64,000 bases of DNA from Carya illinoinensis (GCF_018687715.1 NC_056765.1:24852394-24916393); one strand, 5' to 3'. Positions 1 through 11,368 are shown, numbered from the stretch's first letter. The notes: a model not told the origin generated them from the sequence alone. Numbers and translations: made by a program.

Positions 1-1018
1 GAAATTACCAACTACAATTTTAGGAAATCCGAGAATCACATGTCATGAAATAGACTTGTTGAGTTTAAGAATATTGGAGATAGATGAATCTGAATTTTTG
101 TATCAACTGAAAGATCTATACACCATTTAGTTAGTCAACCAAGGGAATTACATGTAACAAAGCTTGCTTCTTCAAGTGCATGGAAATGAGGTTAGAATTC
201 CAAGATCGACTACCAAGAGGCATTAACAGTTTCAATCACAGCAACTAATCTAAGATAACCATATGGTCTTACTCTAATTCAAAACCATTGTAGTGGTGGC
301 TTTCACGCTATTACACTTTAAAAGGAGCCTACTTTCTTAGTTAGTAAGGACCCCAGTAATAGACAACATTTTCCAATACACAAATGTAAATCTTTTTCTT
401 TTTTTTTTTAAGTTTTCCTAGTGGGGGAATCAAGCCTATGAATTTGCACCTACCCACACTTTCACAAGTCAGCCCTTACCACAAGTCTAACTAAAGGATT
501 TTTTTTATTTTTTTTTTATCCCTTGCTTGTCTCTTTTCTCATTTAATTCATTTCAGATTTCTTCCTAAGCCATTAGGATATGGTTCATTAGAGTCCCAAA
601 CAACCAAAATGTAAATCAACAAACAATGACTCAATATAGTCTTTCTAGGCATTCTGGGTATGTGTTGTGTGTGTTAACAAAACTTTTAACATCTTTCCCT
701 TGGTTTAACAACTAAATAAAATGGATAAGTCTCTATTTTGACATATACTCGTATTTGCACTACATTCCACATGTTCCATAATCTCAACAAATCATTTTTT
801 TTTAATTTTTTAGTTCACTTTCCAGCATGTAAAATTCAAGAATATGGAATTTAATCTGCTTTCAACTCATTACTAGCACTCCCCCAAAGTAGACCAAAAT
901 ATGTCTAAGACATGCAAACAGAAAAATAAATTCACTTCCACCCCCAACTAGATTGTAGCATTGTCCTCAATGATGCAAGAGAAACGAAAGAATTTACACA
1001 AAGAGAGCAGTGAAGAAG
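1..1018 (-). mobile_element. 3' non-coding part of decayed Athila-type element
   Basis: No coding region is visible. On the - strand the stretch around 930-975 reads 'ttgaggacaatgct...agttgggggtgg', the kind of G-rich motif that follows the integrase end in Athila/Tat-type Ty3/gypsy elements. Similar G-rich runs lie near 880 and 420. The piece continues the element seen at 3172-9200 once the solo LTR at 1019-3171 is removed. The 3' LTR is not recognisable and probably lies left of the window. Confidence 0.5.
1014..1018. repeat. Target-site duplication AGAAG (left)
   Basis: Five bases directly before the TG of the solo LTR at 1019-3171. The matching copy is 3172-3176. Confidence 0.9.
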
Positions 1019-3171
1019 TGTGACGCCCCCAAATCCCCACGCCCGAACACGGGAAAATCGAGACGTCCGGATGATGGCATCACGGGTCACCACCCTAACG
1101 ACGTGTACCAAGTGTGTGCAAAGGCAACATATGTGCACAAAGAAACCCGCAGCGGATAAGCAAGTCAATAATTAAGTACCAGAATTTTCTTGTTTAATAC
1201 AAAGCTATTCCAAAACGTACATAAATAAAATATTACAAAACACGCATATAATAAAATATCAAATACAAAGCATAACTTCAGCAACCCGGCGGAGCCGCAT
1301 CCTCGGGCTCAGCCTCCTCCTCCTCCTCCTCGAACTCTGCACCAAAAGCTACGGAACCAAAAATGGTACCACAGGTAAGTAAAACCCAAACACCACCAGA
1401 TAAAAACACATAGAACTCAATCAACATGGATGCAAGAAAAACCAATGCACATGCCCCGCAAAACCACATTTTTCCCACGCACGCCAAAAACCCATTTGGC
1501 CCAATAAAAACGTATTCTTAAAAACCACGCCTCGGCATTATCCCAGATAATGGCCCAAACCACCATTTTCCCAGAAAATGGATCAAAAGCCTCAAAACCA
1601 AAACTCGCCATTTTCCCAGAAAATGGCCCGCATCCGAAAACCATAAAAACAAACCGGTTATGCATGCACCATGATCTCCCCTAGGGATCATCCGCACACC
1701 CTGGCTATGTGCCACACCACAGGTAAGGACCGCGCATGTGACACCTAAATGAGCGATGCCCAGACTCGCGCCCCGCGCGTACCTGGCCAGGTCATCCTCT
1801 AGCCCTCGCCAGCGAAGGGCCACGGAGTCGGTGAGTAGAGCGATGCCCAGACTCGCGCCCCTCGTGTACCTGGCCGAGCCATCCTCTAGCCCCGCTCCCG
1901 TCGTCGCCCAGCGACAACTCAGGGGACGTCACTCAGTATTATCCACTCCCAAGTGACCAAAGGAGCTCCACCGAGATAATAACCCATCCCGACTTGGGCT
2001 CGTGAGACACACGCACCCGAAAATCCAATCACGCCAGCAAAACAGGGTTTCTCAAATAAAATAAAATACCCGTGCATGCACCATGCAAATGCAATTATCA
2101 ATGCACAAAACAAACAACCAACCATAAAACAATAAATCAAGCAACTCCATCCTCCATCCATCTGACCCCCGAACTCCTCGGACTCAGTCCGGAATCAACC
2201 AACCAACAGATTAAATAGTTGAAAGAGCAATATATATTTAAATCTGAAAATAGGGTTTGGAAAATACTTACAGCGCTATATGGCAATTTTAGAAAACACG
2301 CGGCATTGCAAACGGCGCCGGAAAAGCAACGTCACAGTGAAAATTCACTGTGGCCGTGGGTTGTGAAAAACCCACTTTTGAACGGGGACAAACTAGGGCT
2401 CGGGATTGATAGGGAATGGTCTAGGGATGGTTGTGAAGCTATTGGAAGTGGTGGTTGGCCGTGGGTGGCGGCGGAATCGCCGGAAAGAGGCCAGATTTCT
2501 CAAAAAGGAAAGCTAGCTCGTAGGAGCTGTTCCGGTGGTCGTTGGAGGCCGGAAATGGGTGGGTTAGGACGGCAAGGGACCGGTGATGAAGTGGTGAAGA
2601 AATGGTGGCCGGAGGTGGAGCGACGGCGGCGGATTGGAGCAAAATCCGTGCAGCCTTTGGAGAGCTTTTCCGGCCAAACGACCGGCCGGATGGGGGTGGA
2701 AATCGGTGGGGAGGTGCGCCGGAAGGAGACGAACCGAACGGCACCGGCGGTGAGCCGCACGGTGGCCGGACGGCGGTAGATCGGGGTGAAAGGCGTTCCG
2801 GCGTGAGGGAGAGAGAAGAGAGAGAGGCCGGGGGGGCTCGAGCGAGAGAGGAGAGACGGAAAAAAGAAAGAAAGAAAAAAGAAAAAGAAAGGAAAAAGAA
2901 AGAAGGAAAAAGAGAAAAAGGAAAAAGAAAAGGGAAAAGAAAAAGAGATGTAGGGAAAAAGATGAGGTCTAATTCTCGGTCCGGAAAAACAACACTAAAC
3001 CGCCAAAAAGAGATTAAAACCCACAAAACAACTAAAGGCAATAAAACACAACAGCAACTAAATTAAAAACAAATTTTTAAAACGCAAATAAATTAAAATA
3101 AATAACTAAAATATTAATTAAAATAAAAACAATTATTTCAGCGAAAATACACTCAAAAGCGGGTCATCACA
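1019..3171 (-). mobile_element. Solo LTR of the Ty3/gypsy chromovirus family (TSD AGAAG)
   Basis: A 2153-bp LTR in reverse orientation, starting TGTGACGCCCCCAAATCCCC and ending GGGTCATCACA on the + strand. Read on the - strand it matches the LTRs at 22975-25090 and 30032-32153 along its length (TGTGATGAC-type start, C/T-rich central block, acidic-codon block, GGGGGCGTCACA end). It is flanked by a perfect 5-bp duplication, AGAAG at 1014-1018 and 3172-3176, and has no internal region, so it is a solo LTR left by LTR-LTR recombination. The reading frames inside it at 2439-3041 and 2219-2779 are shadows of C/T-rich low-complexity sequence. Confidence 0.95.
1278..1487 (-). CDS. Small LTR-embedded ORF, hydrophobic plus acidic tail
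   Basis: A 69-codon open frame lies inside the solo LTR. It has a hydrophobic central part (about residues 10-45, containing FLSGGVWVLLTCGTIFG) and an acidic C-terminus (AEFEEEEEEAEPEDAAP). The two other LTRs of the family keep the same acidic frame (24756-24827 and 31793-31864), with codon-sized length changes in the Glu run. The 5' LTR copy is separated from its hydrophobic part by a frame change. I do not recognise the product, and it may be a non-coding conserved LTR signal rather than a protein. Confidence 0.25.
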   Translation of the reverse strand: MACVGKMWFCGACALVFLASMLIEFYVFLSGGVWVLLTCGTIFGSVAFGAEFEEEEEEAEPEDAAPPGC

Positions 3172-3610
3172 AGAAGCAAAACAGCTATAAGAAGAACCAA
3201 ATAGGGAAAGAAAAATCTGAAGGCAAAAGGAAGAGGAATTACCTAGGCAGCTTTGAAAGGAATGCAGCCAAATAAAAATAAAAACTGAAGAACAAAAGAA
3301 AACAATGAAAAGAAATGGATATATCAAGAACCATCAATTAGGATCAAGCAAATGCAAAGTAGATTCTTCAGGTGCAAAATTAGAAATAAAAGGCTTGAGC
3401 CTTTGACTATTAACCTTAAAAGCATTTCCATTTTGAGGATTGACAACCTCAATAGCACCATGAGGGAAAACGGTTTAAACCAAATAAGGCCCACTTCACC
3501 GAGACCTTAACTTACCAGGATCAAAAATCTTACTTTGGATGTGTTTGTTGGGTATACATCTTCGAAAAATTTGGTCAAAACAATATTTAAACAAGTGAAG
3601 GTCATCATAA
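3172..3610 (-). pseudogene. Athila-type pol remnant: pre-integrase and integrase C-terminus
   Basis: Read on the - strand, 3610-3550 encodes a degenerate 'LYDDLHLFKYCFDQIFRRCIP' stretch like the linker before the integrase zinc finger of Athila pol. The next ~200 bp (3545-3340) resemble the integrase C-terminus: 'FDPGKLRSR-SG', a mutated 'KTVFPHGAIEV' and 'NGNAFKVNGQRLKPF'. The HHCC finger and DDE core that should lie between are missing, so this is a deletion derivative. Stops and frame changes are present. It belongs with the protease and gag pieces to its right. Confidence 0.65.
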
Positions 3611-3612
3611 AA

Positions 3613-3616
<4 letters not shown>

Positions 3617-3651
<35 letters not shown>
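3617..3651. repeat. Poly(A) run at an internal deletion junction
   Basis: About 35 adenines on the + strand sit exactly where the reverse transcriptase and RNase H regions should be, between the protease-side ORF (ending 3652) and the pre-integrase piece. The run marks the breakpoint of the internal deletion, or a repair scar there. Confidence 0.7.
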
Positions 3652-3653
<2 letters not shown>

Positions 3654-4736
3654 ATTTAACCTCAAATTTGAACTTTTGAATGTCCTGAATTCCCTCAATG
3701 AGATGGTGTTTGTCATCTGAAGATGGCTCTATGGGTGCTGCCCAAGGTGGCGACTCTTCAAACAATGGTTGCCAAAGCACCCCATGACCAGTTCCTGCAA
3801 AAGAAACATTAGAAGTCTCATCAAGTATATTTACATCATTTAGAACACTTTCTAATGACAATTGTAAATTAGTAGAAGGAAGATTCAAGTGAAAATCCTC
3901 ATCTAGGATATTTTCCAGCAAATTAACTTCTTGAACTTCTTCTAAATCTTGAGGTTGCCTGCAAGTATGAAAGATATTCAGCTCCAATGTCATGTTTCCA
4001 AAACTCAATTTCAAAATTCCACTTTTACAATTAATTAATGCATTAGACGTAGTAAGAAATGGTCTACCAAGAATTACAGGAGCTTGGAAAGTAGATGGAG
4101 TCGACAAGTTCATATCAAGCACCACAAAATCCACAGGATAGTAAAATTTATCAACTTGAACCAAAACTTCCTCAACTATACCCCTAGGCACTTTTATAGA
4201 TCTATCAGCAAGTTGCAAAATGATAGGTGTGGATTTCAGTTCACCTAAACCAAGTTGTTCATACACAATGTAAGGCAATAAATTGACACTTGAACCAAGA
4301 TCCAATAAAGCGTGACCAATTTTTGAATTTCCTATCACACAAGCAATTGTAGGTGTTCCAGGGTCCTTGTATTTAGGCGTGAATTACTCTGAATGATAGC
4401 ACTAACCTGCTTAGTAAAGAAAGCTTTCTTATGCATATTTAATCTTCTTTTCACTGTGCATAAATCCTTTAAAAATTTAGCATAGACAGGAATTTGCTGA
4501 ATAACATTTAACAAGGGGATGTTAATCCTAACTTGCCTAAAAACCTCAAGAATTTCAGCGAGATGTTTATCTTTATGCAATGGAACTAATCGCTGAGGAA
4601 AATGAGCAGGTATAAGACAATCAATTTTCTCATGCTCATCAGACACATGTTCTCCATCTTTATTAGAAAGGTTAGTGGTGCCCAGATGACTAACACAAGA
4701 GGGGGGTGAATTGAGTTGTATTAAAAAAAATAACAA
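3652..4736 (-). pseudogene. Athila-type Ty3/gypsy aspartic protease region
   Basis: Two overlapping frames (4736-4335, then 4338-3652) form one degenerate gag-pro segment. The first has the conserved run 'EILEVFRQVRINIPLL...VYAKFLKDLCTVKRRL'. The second has the retropepsin block 'GHALLDLGSSVNLLPY', with LDLGSS where many elements have DSGA and Athila elements have DLGA/S, followed by 'VILGRPFLTT'. A frameshift near 4338-4370 separates the frames. The frame continues upstream into gag across the solo LTR insertion at 4676-5948. It is not functional because RT, RNase H and the integrase core are missing downstream. Confidence 0.85.
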
Positions 4737-5261
4737 TTATAAATCAAATATATAATATAAAATATAAACAAAATATGAAACAGTAATAAATATAAAGAGT
4801 AAGGGTAAGAGAGAAGCAAACTCAGTATGTTAATGAGGTTCGGCCCCACTGCCTACGTCCTCGCCTCAAGCTACCCCTTAAGGATCCCCAAATTCACTAT
4901 TCAACCTCCTTCAGGTGGAGATAGAAACCTATTACACCTTTGAACAACACCGCTACAAAGGATCCGTGTAGAACACCCTCTACACTTGTGCAATCACCTT
5001 ACACGTGGTGATTCAACTATTCCCTGTGTAGAACACTTTCTACACTCACAAGGGTTATACACACCCTTTTACTGATACAAGAGCTGATAGTGGGTAGGTT
5101 ATCAGAAAACACTCATCAATGAGTGAAATAAAAACAATACAGCGCAAACTATATTTCTCTCAAAATGAACAAGGATTAAGGCTCAATGCTTAGAGAAGAG
5201 AGAATGAAAGTTTTGAATGAATGTTGTATGCTCTGGATGTTGTAAATGTGAAGCTCTCAAA

Positions 5262-5280
5262 TGATCTATTTATAGGCATA
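5262..5280 (-). promoter_or_regulatory. LTR TATA box
   Basis: Read on the - strand this is GCCTATAAATAGATC, about 680 bp from the LTR 5' end. It is followed by a pyrimidine-rich leader with 'TTCTCTCTTCTCTAAG' typical of a retrotransposon transcription start. It supports the minus orientation of the solo LTR. Confidence 0.6.
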
Positions 5281-5313
5281 TGAGACTTCATATTCAAATT
5301 TAAAAAGATTCAC

Positions 5314-5575
5314 ATGTCAAAGACAACATCTTTCACTTTTTCAAAAAATTCAAATAAAAGGTTCTTCTTTTTCAATTGTCAAAGACAACATCATTCATTT
5401 TTCAAAAACTTCAAACATAATCTTTTACTTTTGGCATATGACAAAAGGAGCACACTTTACTTTTCAAAAAATTCAAACTTAATCTTTTACTTTTTGCATA
5501 TGACAAAAGGAGCACACTTTACTTTTCAAATTTTTCAAACAAAATCATTTACCTTTTGAATAAGTCAAAAAAAGC
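5314..5575. repeat. Imperfect tandem repeats in the solo LTR
   Basis: The motifs 'caaagacaacatc', 'ttcaaaaa(a/c)ttcaaa' and 'catatgacaaaaggagcaca' recur about every 40-70 bp through this stretch, giving the spurious Phe/Lys-rich + strand frame. The block lies upstream of the LTR TATA box on the - strand, so it occupies the U3 enhancer position. Confidence 0.6.
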
Positions 5576-5953
5576 ATCAACCACTTTTGAAAATATTCAA
5601 ATAAAATATGCACATGTGAAAGATGACAATCAATCATCTTTAATATTTTTAAAGTTAATTTTCAAAATATTCATGCACATGTAGAAAATTTATTTTAATG
5701 CTTTATGATAAAATATTAATTTTGAGCCTTAATCATAATTTTGAATTTTCGAGAGATTTACAACATTACTCTATGACTTTAATGTGAACTTGTTCCCTTC
5801 TTACTCATGCTTGTTTCCTTGATGTGCTTGACTTCATTGTGTAGACAACTTGAGTTTGAGACTCCTTTATTCTTTGTATTCATTTGTTATCATCAAAATC
5901 TATGTGTAGATATATAATTACACAAAACTTGAAATCTTAAGTTCAACAGTTAG

Positions 5954-7456
5954 AAACCTTACCAGAATTGTATGGCTCATGTGCTGGAATGTCTACCACC
6001 TTTCCGCTTCTTAAAGTAGTCACCGCTTTGACCGACTTTAAGTTAATATCCTCACGTACTGCTTGCACTTGATGAGGCTGCCCTTGTGGATTTGGTTGTG
6101 ACTGTGCAGGAAATTTACCCTTTCTTGGATACTTAAAGAAGTAGTCAGCCTTGTGGGGGAACTCCTTATGTTATTAATTGCCAATGAATTCTGGTTGTTA
6201 AGTGTTGCTTGACCTTGCATGAATTGTTGAAGTGTCACACTCAATTGCTGAACCGTATCTTCAACTCCTTTTTTCTGCATTGGAGGGGGCTGAGTTGCAA
6301 AATAAGAGGGTCCCGAGCCTTGGCCAGTTGCTACATAGGGGGTATACTGACTTTGCCCTTATGTCGATGGCCCAGGTTATTCATTTTTCCAACTAAAATT
6401 TGGATGACTTCTCCAACCTATATTGTAAGTATTAGAGTAAGGTCCAGAAAAATTTTTAGAGATCATATGCACAGGGTTAGATTGATCAAGCAACACTTTT
6501 TTAAAAGCAAGAATTGTTGGGTATGCATTAATCACATGCCCTGGATCTTCACATATGTTGCATTTTTCAATTGATGGCAAAACATGCATTTCATTGACTT
6601 TCTTAAGCTCTAAAGACTCTAACTTTGTAGACATCAATGCAAGCTTAGCATGTAAATCATCTTCTTTCAAGTGGTACTTACCACCCCCACTAACACATTT
6701 TTTATTTTCATATCTATCATACAAGTGAGAAACATCCCAAGATTGGACATTTTCAGCCAAATAGTCAAAATATTCAAAGGCTTCATCGGGCCCTTTATTG
6801 AAGAATTCACCATTGCACATGGTTTCTACAAGTTGTTTCATTTTTTGTTGCAACCCCTCATAGAAAAAGCTAATGATCCTTCAATTCTCATATCCATGGT
6901 GAGGACATGCATTTAAAAGGTTTTTGAATCGTTCCCAACAATGGTAAAATGTTTCCACATCCTTTTGGCAAAAATTCATGATTTGTCTTTTCAAGGCATT
7001 GGTTCTATGCATGGAAAAAAATTTCTTAAAAAAGTCAGTTTGCATTTCTTGCCAAGTCCCAATGGATCTTGGTCTTAAGGAATTCAACCATGTCTTAGCC
7101 TTGTCTTTTAAGAAAAATGGAAACAATTTCAATCTTATGACCTCTTCAGTGCATGTTCTATCCATAAATGTGGAACACGCTTCTTCAAACTCTTTAATAT
7201 GCAAATAGGGGTTTTCAGATTCCATACCATGAAAGTGTGGTAACAATGGAATCATCCCAAGTTTGAAATTAAAAGCATTTGTATTAAGAGGTAGAATAAT
7301 GCAAGAAGGGGTGCTAGTCCTAACAGGCTGAAGATACTCTCTAAGTGTCCTGTTTTGATTTACCATTTCCCTATCATGATGTTCATTTTCAGCCATGATG
7401 CTATAAGTGTTAGGTGATGATTCAAGAGAAAGTGATGCAGAGTTGAAAGATGCCAA
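5954..7456 (-). pseudogene. Athila-type Ty3/gypsy gag
   Basis: Three successive - strand frames (7456-6881, 6853-6377, 6280-6038) cover a broken gag gene. The N-terminal part carries the retrotransposon gag domain, including 'HFHGMESENPYLHIKEFEEAC', 'LKLFPFFLKDKAKTWLNSL' and 'TWQEMQTDFFKKFF'. A zinc knuckle is recognisable at about 6545-6590 (CNICEDPGHVINAY), but the last Cys of CX2CX4HX4C is Tyr. The real start is probably the Met near 7394 (MAENEHHDRE). The gene is interrupted by stops, and its 3' part is separated from the protease by the 4676-5948 LTR. Confidence 0.85.
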
Positions 7457-7644
7457 TGATTTTGTCCTAAACAGTCAAGATGTATGGTCTCTAGTCCAAC
7501 TAGCCATACAAACAAGTGCAGAAAATCAAAAACAATGAAAAATAAACAGAGAAAAGGGAAAAAGATCAGATGTCACCCAGGCTGTGAAGACGTTCACAGC
7601 TCCACAAATGTCCTCTCAGCAGTAGATGAATGCTCTGATAAATG

Positions 7645-7675
7645 CCAGTTGTCCCCTGCAACAGTGCCAAAAACT
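7645..7675 (-). promoter_or_regulatory. Primer binding site of the Athila-type element
   Basis: On the - strand this reads AGTTTTTGGCACTGTTGCAGGGGAC, a diverged copy of the TTTTTGGCGCCGTTGCCGGGGA signature that follows the 5' LTR of Athila/Tat elements, which use a tRNA-derived primer. It fixes the orientation and puts the 3' end of the 5' LTR at about 7676. Confidence 0.75.
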
Positions 7676-9230
7676 TGACTCGTTCTCAAATGTGCTTCCA
7701 AGTATAGAAGTGTCAAGTTGTATCAATGATAAATCCAGAATCGTATTCCACATGGACAAAGGGTTATCAAAGTATTTGTGACATTTTTGTTGTAAAAGAT
7801 GTATTGACTATGAAAGATGAAAATAAATGTGAATTTATGTTTCTAAAATTATCAAGAACCAAGAGATTTAAGGAAAATGTGTAGAAGTTGAATTAAACTT
7901 GTAAGAAACAATACAATAAACACTTGGGATGTAATTTTCGCTCATTTCTAATTTGAAGTTAGATTTTCCTCTAATTTCATATATTCTCAACCATGCTCTC
8001 ATTCCTAGAAGTCATGGTCGGTTAATAAAACAATAAGCACACTTTTCAATATAATCAAGGTGCTTGACAGATTTTATAGCAAGTGTAAAAGTGAAAAAAG
8101 CCATCAAAATCTTGTTACAAGTTCAAGCATCAATCATGCCTTAATGTCTACGACTGATCAAGTTCAAGAACATAGAACTTTAATCCTTCCCATAGGTAAA
8201 ATAGAATACAATCTATCAAGTTAATCATTCACAATTCTATAACCTTGAAGAAAATCCAATCCAAAATAGTCATGAGTTACTCATTGAATCCCAAGCTAAA
8301 AATCTACCATATCATTTCTAAATTAGCAAAATGCTCAAAAATGATGAAACCTAACATTTCAAGTTGCTGTATGAAAATAAATACAGAAAAATAAAAATAA
8401 CAAACTAAACGATAATCAAAATGATTTAAAGAAATGAAGTGCCCAAAACATCCAAATGAAAAACTGCAGGAAAAATAAACTACGGAAACTCTAAAAAAAT
8501 GAAGAAGGAAAAAGCATATATGAAGCCCCCGAATCACTAAGAATCAAGAGAGAAAACTGGGACCCGAAAAAAAAAATGTAACGAGAGAGAGAGAGCCAAC
8601 GTCCCAACCAAAACAGAAAATGAAACTAAAAAAAATTAATGAAGAAGAAGTCGCAGCCCAGAGAAACGAAAACTTAAGTATGACAAAAGCAAAACAAATA
8701 ACTAGCCGCCGAATGAAAATTGAAAAAGAAACAAAAAAAAAAACATTCAGAAACGAGAGAGTTCCGTCCAAACGAAGAAGACTCTGCTGCCGAAAACTAA
8801 ACTACCAAAAAATAATAAAACGTAAAAACAAGAGAAGAATTGAAACCAACGCCGCCTAAAGCCACCGACTCCACCCTACTAAAAACTAAAAACAAGAAAA
8901 AAAAAAAAAAAGAAATAAAGGTAGAATACCCCTAAGGTCTGTGTCTAACGCCGACTCCCAGTAAAAGCTAAAAACAAGTAAAAGTGAAAAAAACGGCCTA
9001 AGGTCCGAACAAAACTAAGAAGAGTCCCGAGACCCCTTTTTCTCGTCTGATTCCTATGAAAAACAAACGAAAAATCCCCCTGCTGTCTATGTGTGATCTG
9101 CTGCCCATGAGGCATGCTCCCGCTGCTACCCCTGCAGTCAGCTCCTTTCTCTCACTTGGGACCACCCATATAAGTTTTGCATTAGGTTGAGACATTCCAA
9201 AAATGTCCATTTGTTGTAATATTTCTCTAT
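7676..9230 (-). mobile_element. 5' LTR of the Athila-type element
   Basis: The region right of the primer binding site is non-coding and A-rich on the + strand. It holds the 'gaatcgtattccaca(t)gga' motif (about 7738-7757) common in Athila/Tat LTRs. The right boundary is uncertain: the partner 3' LTR is outside the window, so no TSD could be matched. Around 8860-8990 the phrases 'aaaagctaaaaacaag' and 'cctaagg' are repeated imperfectly. The ORFs here (8304-8859, 8998-9210) are unsupported. Confidence 0.55.
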
Positions 9231-9540
9231 TCTCAAAAGGAATGTCAGCAACTCATGTATTTTTTCCTAAAATAATAAATGTCCTGCAAAGTATAAGCAT
9301 GATATGAGAGGAGTAAAATTAGAATATTTATTTTCATGTGAATCGATTGCATTATAAATCTTCTCAAGCACAAAAAATATCAGAATTTATCAATTGACTC
9401 AAGTATCGTAATCTACTGCATAATTAAGTACTTAAATCATTTTTGGTTAAACAATTTATTCACTCAAGTAACTTAATCATGCAGTTTTAGCACTTCATCA
9501 ATGCTTGATACCTTCAATCTATATGATAATGATTGGTTGG
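9231..9540. other. AT-rich stretch without recognised gene
   Basis: I see no ORF, repeat or signal I can name. It lies between the Athila-type LTR and the FAR1-like pseudogene and could include either the LTR end or upstream pseudogene sequence. Confidence 0.4.
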
Positions 9541-9544
9541 ATTC

Positions 9545-10660
9545 ATTATATGGGGAGAGACGTAAGTAAGTGCTCACATATGTGAAAAATATGTTTTGGG
9601 CCAAGATGTTGACAACATAGAAAAACGAAAGTATGAACACATTTTCGATGATTAAATTAATTCAAAGACTACTCTGAAGCAATTTGTTGAACAATATGAT
9701 AATGCTTTGAAAAGAGAAGTAAAGAATGAGACAGCAATAACCTTTAGCTCCTTCCATACCCAATTTCCATGTATAACTCACTATTTTATTGAGAAACAAT
9801 TCCAATCACTGTACATTAATGCAAAGTTCAAAGAAGTTAAGGATGAGTTTCATGGGTTTTTATATTGTCGACCTTTCTTAATCAATTGTGAAGGTCTAGT
9901 TCACACTTATAAGGTTACTGATGAGGTGAAAGTGGTAGATGGGTACATTAAATGAGTGGTGTTTTGGGTTTCATATATTGAGAATGATTCTATTGTTGAA
10001 TGAAATTGTAGATTGTTTGAATTTTGGAGAATAATGTGTAGACATGTCTTGTGTATCTTGACTATACTTGAGAAGACATTGTTGCCCTCAAAATACATTT
10101 TGAATCGTTGGAGGTAGGATTTAAAAAGGAAATATACTATAATAAAGAATAGTTATAAGGATCTAGTGGATAATCTTGAAATAAAAAGATATGATAGACT
10201 CACAACTGAAATTACATTGCCAAAATCAGAAAGTGAGGAAAGTTGTACCAAACTAATGAAAGGTTTGGATATGTTGAAAGTTGACTTTGTACATAGTGGA
10301 AATCAATACAGTGGCAACGCAACATCTCATGACCCTGTTAATGCATGCTCCAATGATTCGAGAGGAAAAAATAAAGTGTTTAACACATTAGTTGTCAGAA
10401 GCAAGAGTAGGCCCTCATCTAAGCGAAAAGCCTCTGTCATAGAAAAAGTTGTTAATAGATTGAAGGCAAATATATATATATATATATATATTGGTTTGCT
10501 TTCATTGTATTTCATTTGTTTCGAGACTGATATAATTTATTTGATTTATAACTTTATGTGTCTATGCAGTCTAAACCAAAACTCGCTAAGGAAACAAACT
10601 TTTATGCACCTTCAATGCAACATGCAATACCACAAACACAACATTAGCTAAGTATTTCCA
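9545..10660 (+). pseudogene. FAR1/FHY3-related (MULE-derived) pseudogene, 3' part
   Basis: The + strand translation, allowing stops and frame changes, reads as the C-terminal half of a FAR1-RELATED SEQUENCE protein: 'YVKNMFWAKM' (9575), 'TLKQFVEQYDNALKREVKNET' (9670-9735), 'IEKQFQSLYINAKFKEV' (9790-9840), then a SWIM zinc finger with 'NCRLFEFWRIMCRHVLCIL' (9993-10065). In the finger the first Cys of the CxC pair is lost to a TGA stop. The tail continues to 'SKRKASVIEKVVNRLK' (10420-10463). A likely intron with a (TA)n run follows, with an acceptor near 10569. FAR1 proteins are nuclear transcription regulators domesticated from Mutator-like transposases. Several in-frame stops make this copy non-functional. 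Confidence 0.8.
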
Positions 10661-10669
10661 GAGTATGTT

Positions 10670-11033
10670 TAAATATCATTATTATTTGGTTTTAAGATTA
10701 CAGTTATTGATTTTTAGGATCAATAATAAAATTTCACTATTATTTATTTTTATAATCAATATATTTGGAGTCAAACGAGTACACATCTTGGTTTACCTTC
10801 CACCATACAAAATGATGAGCGAGGTAAATGAGGTGAGGATGTAGATCTTAATATTAGTAAACACTTTAGTCAAATGTAAAGATGTGATTTTTTTTTGTTA
10901 ATAACATGAGACTAATATTAATATTGTTAAGAACCTTATTTTCAGTTTGGTTCGCTCATTCTGATAGCCACAATGGTGGGTACATATTTTATTTTATATG
11001 TTTTTAATATTTACACCAACCTTTAAAATATCT
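10670..11033. other. AT-rich sequence, probably 3' flank of the FAR1-like pseudogene
   Basis: No ORF or repeat of note. The same flank resumes at 18154 beyond the copia element, so 10670-11038 and 18154-18660 were contiguous before that insertion. Confidence 0.4.
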
Positions 11034-11038
11034 AATAT

Positions 11039-11368
11039 TATTATAAAACTAAAGAGAAATAGCAAATGATTAAAAGATTGTAAAAGATAAGTATAAAGAT
11101 TGAGAGATTACAAGATACTTCGCTCTTCAAGAGTTCAATATCATTCACTTCTCTTTTTTGTCTGATGTACTACAAATTATCCTTAAGACATCCTTTTATA
11201 GGCAACTCCATGGTAGTTTGTTGTGCCAACCAATTCACATGCACAACAACCAAGTCACATGCATAATAAATTAACTATCACATGCACAACAACTAAGTTA
11301 CATGTACAACAAATACAATAAGGTGTAGTCTATATGGTAATCCACCAAATATATATATATTTACAACA
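11039..11368 (-). repeat. 3' LTR of the copia element
   Basis: A 330-bp direct repeat of 17849-18148, ending TTACAACA on the + strand (TGTTGTAA on the element strand). It contains 'CCTATAAAAGGATG' on the - strand (about 11190-11205), a TATA box, and several 'cacatgcacaacaac' repeats. It is slightly longer than the 5' LTR because of an extra copy of that repeat. Confidence 0.88.

Larger units (their letters stand above)
4676..5948 (-). mobile_element. Solo LTR, Ty1/copia-like (TSD GTTAG)
   Basis: A 1273-bp insertion begins TGGTGCCCAGATGAC and ends TTAAGTTCAACA on the + strand, with perfect GTTAG duplications at 4671-4675 and 5949-5953. Read on the - strand it starts TGTTGAACTTAAG, has a TATA box (CCTATAAATAGATC near 5262-5280) followed by a C/T-rich leader, and ends CACCCCCCTCTTGTG...GGGCACCA. 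This is the architecture of a plant copia LTR; the superfamily call is inferred from that layout. The gag-pro frame of the host Athila element resumes on both sides. No internal region is present, so it is a solo LTR. Confidence 0.88.

Noticed and set aside
2439..3066. Long frames on both strands (up to 200 codons), Ser/Pro/Phe- or Lys/Arg-rich
   Set aside because: They translate the C/T-rich low-complexity part of the solo LTR; equivalent frames occur at the same place in the other LTRs with frameshifts between them and no domain.
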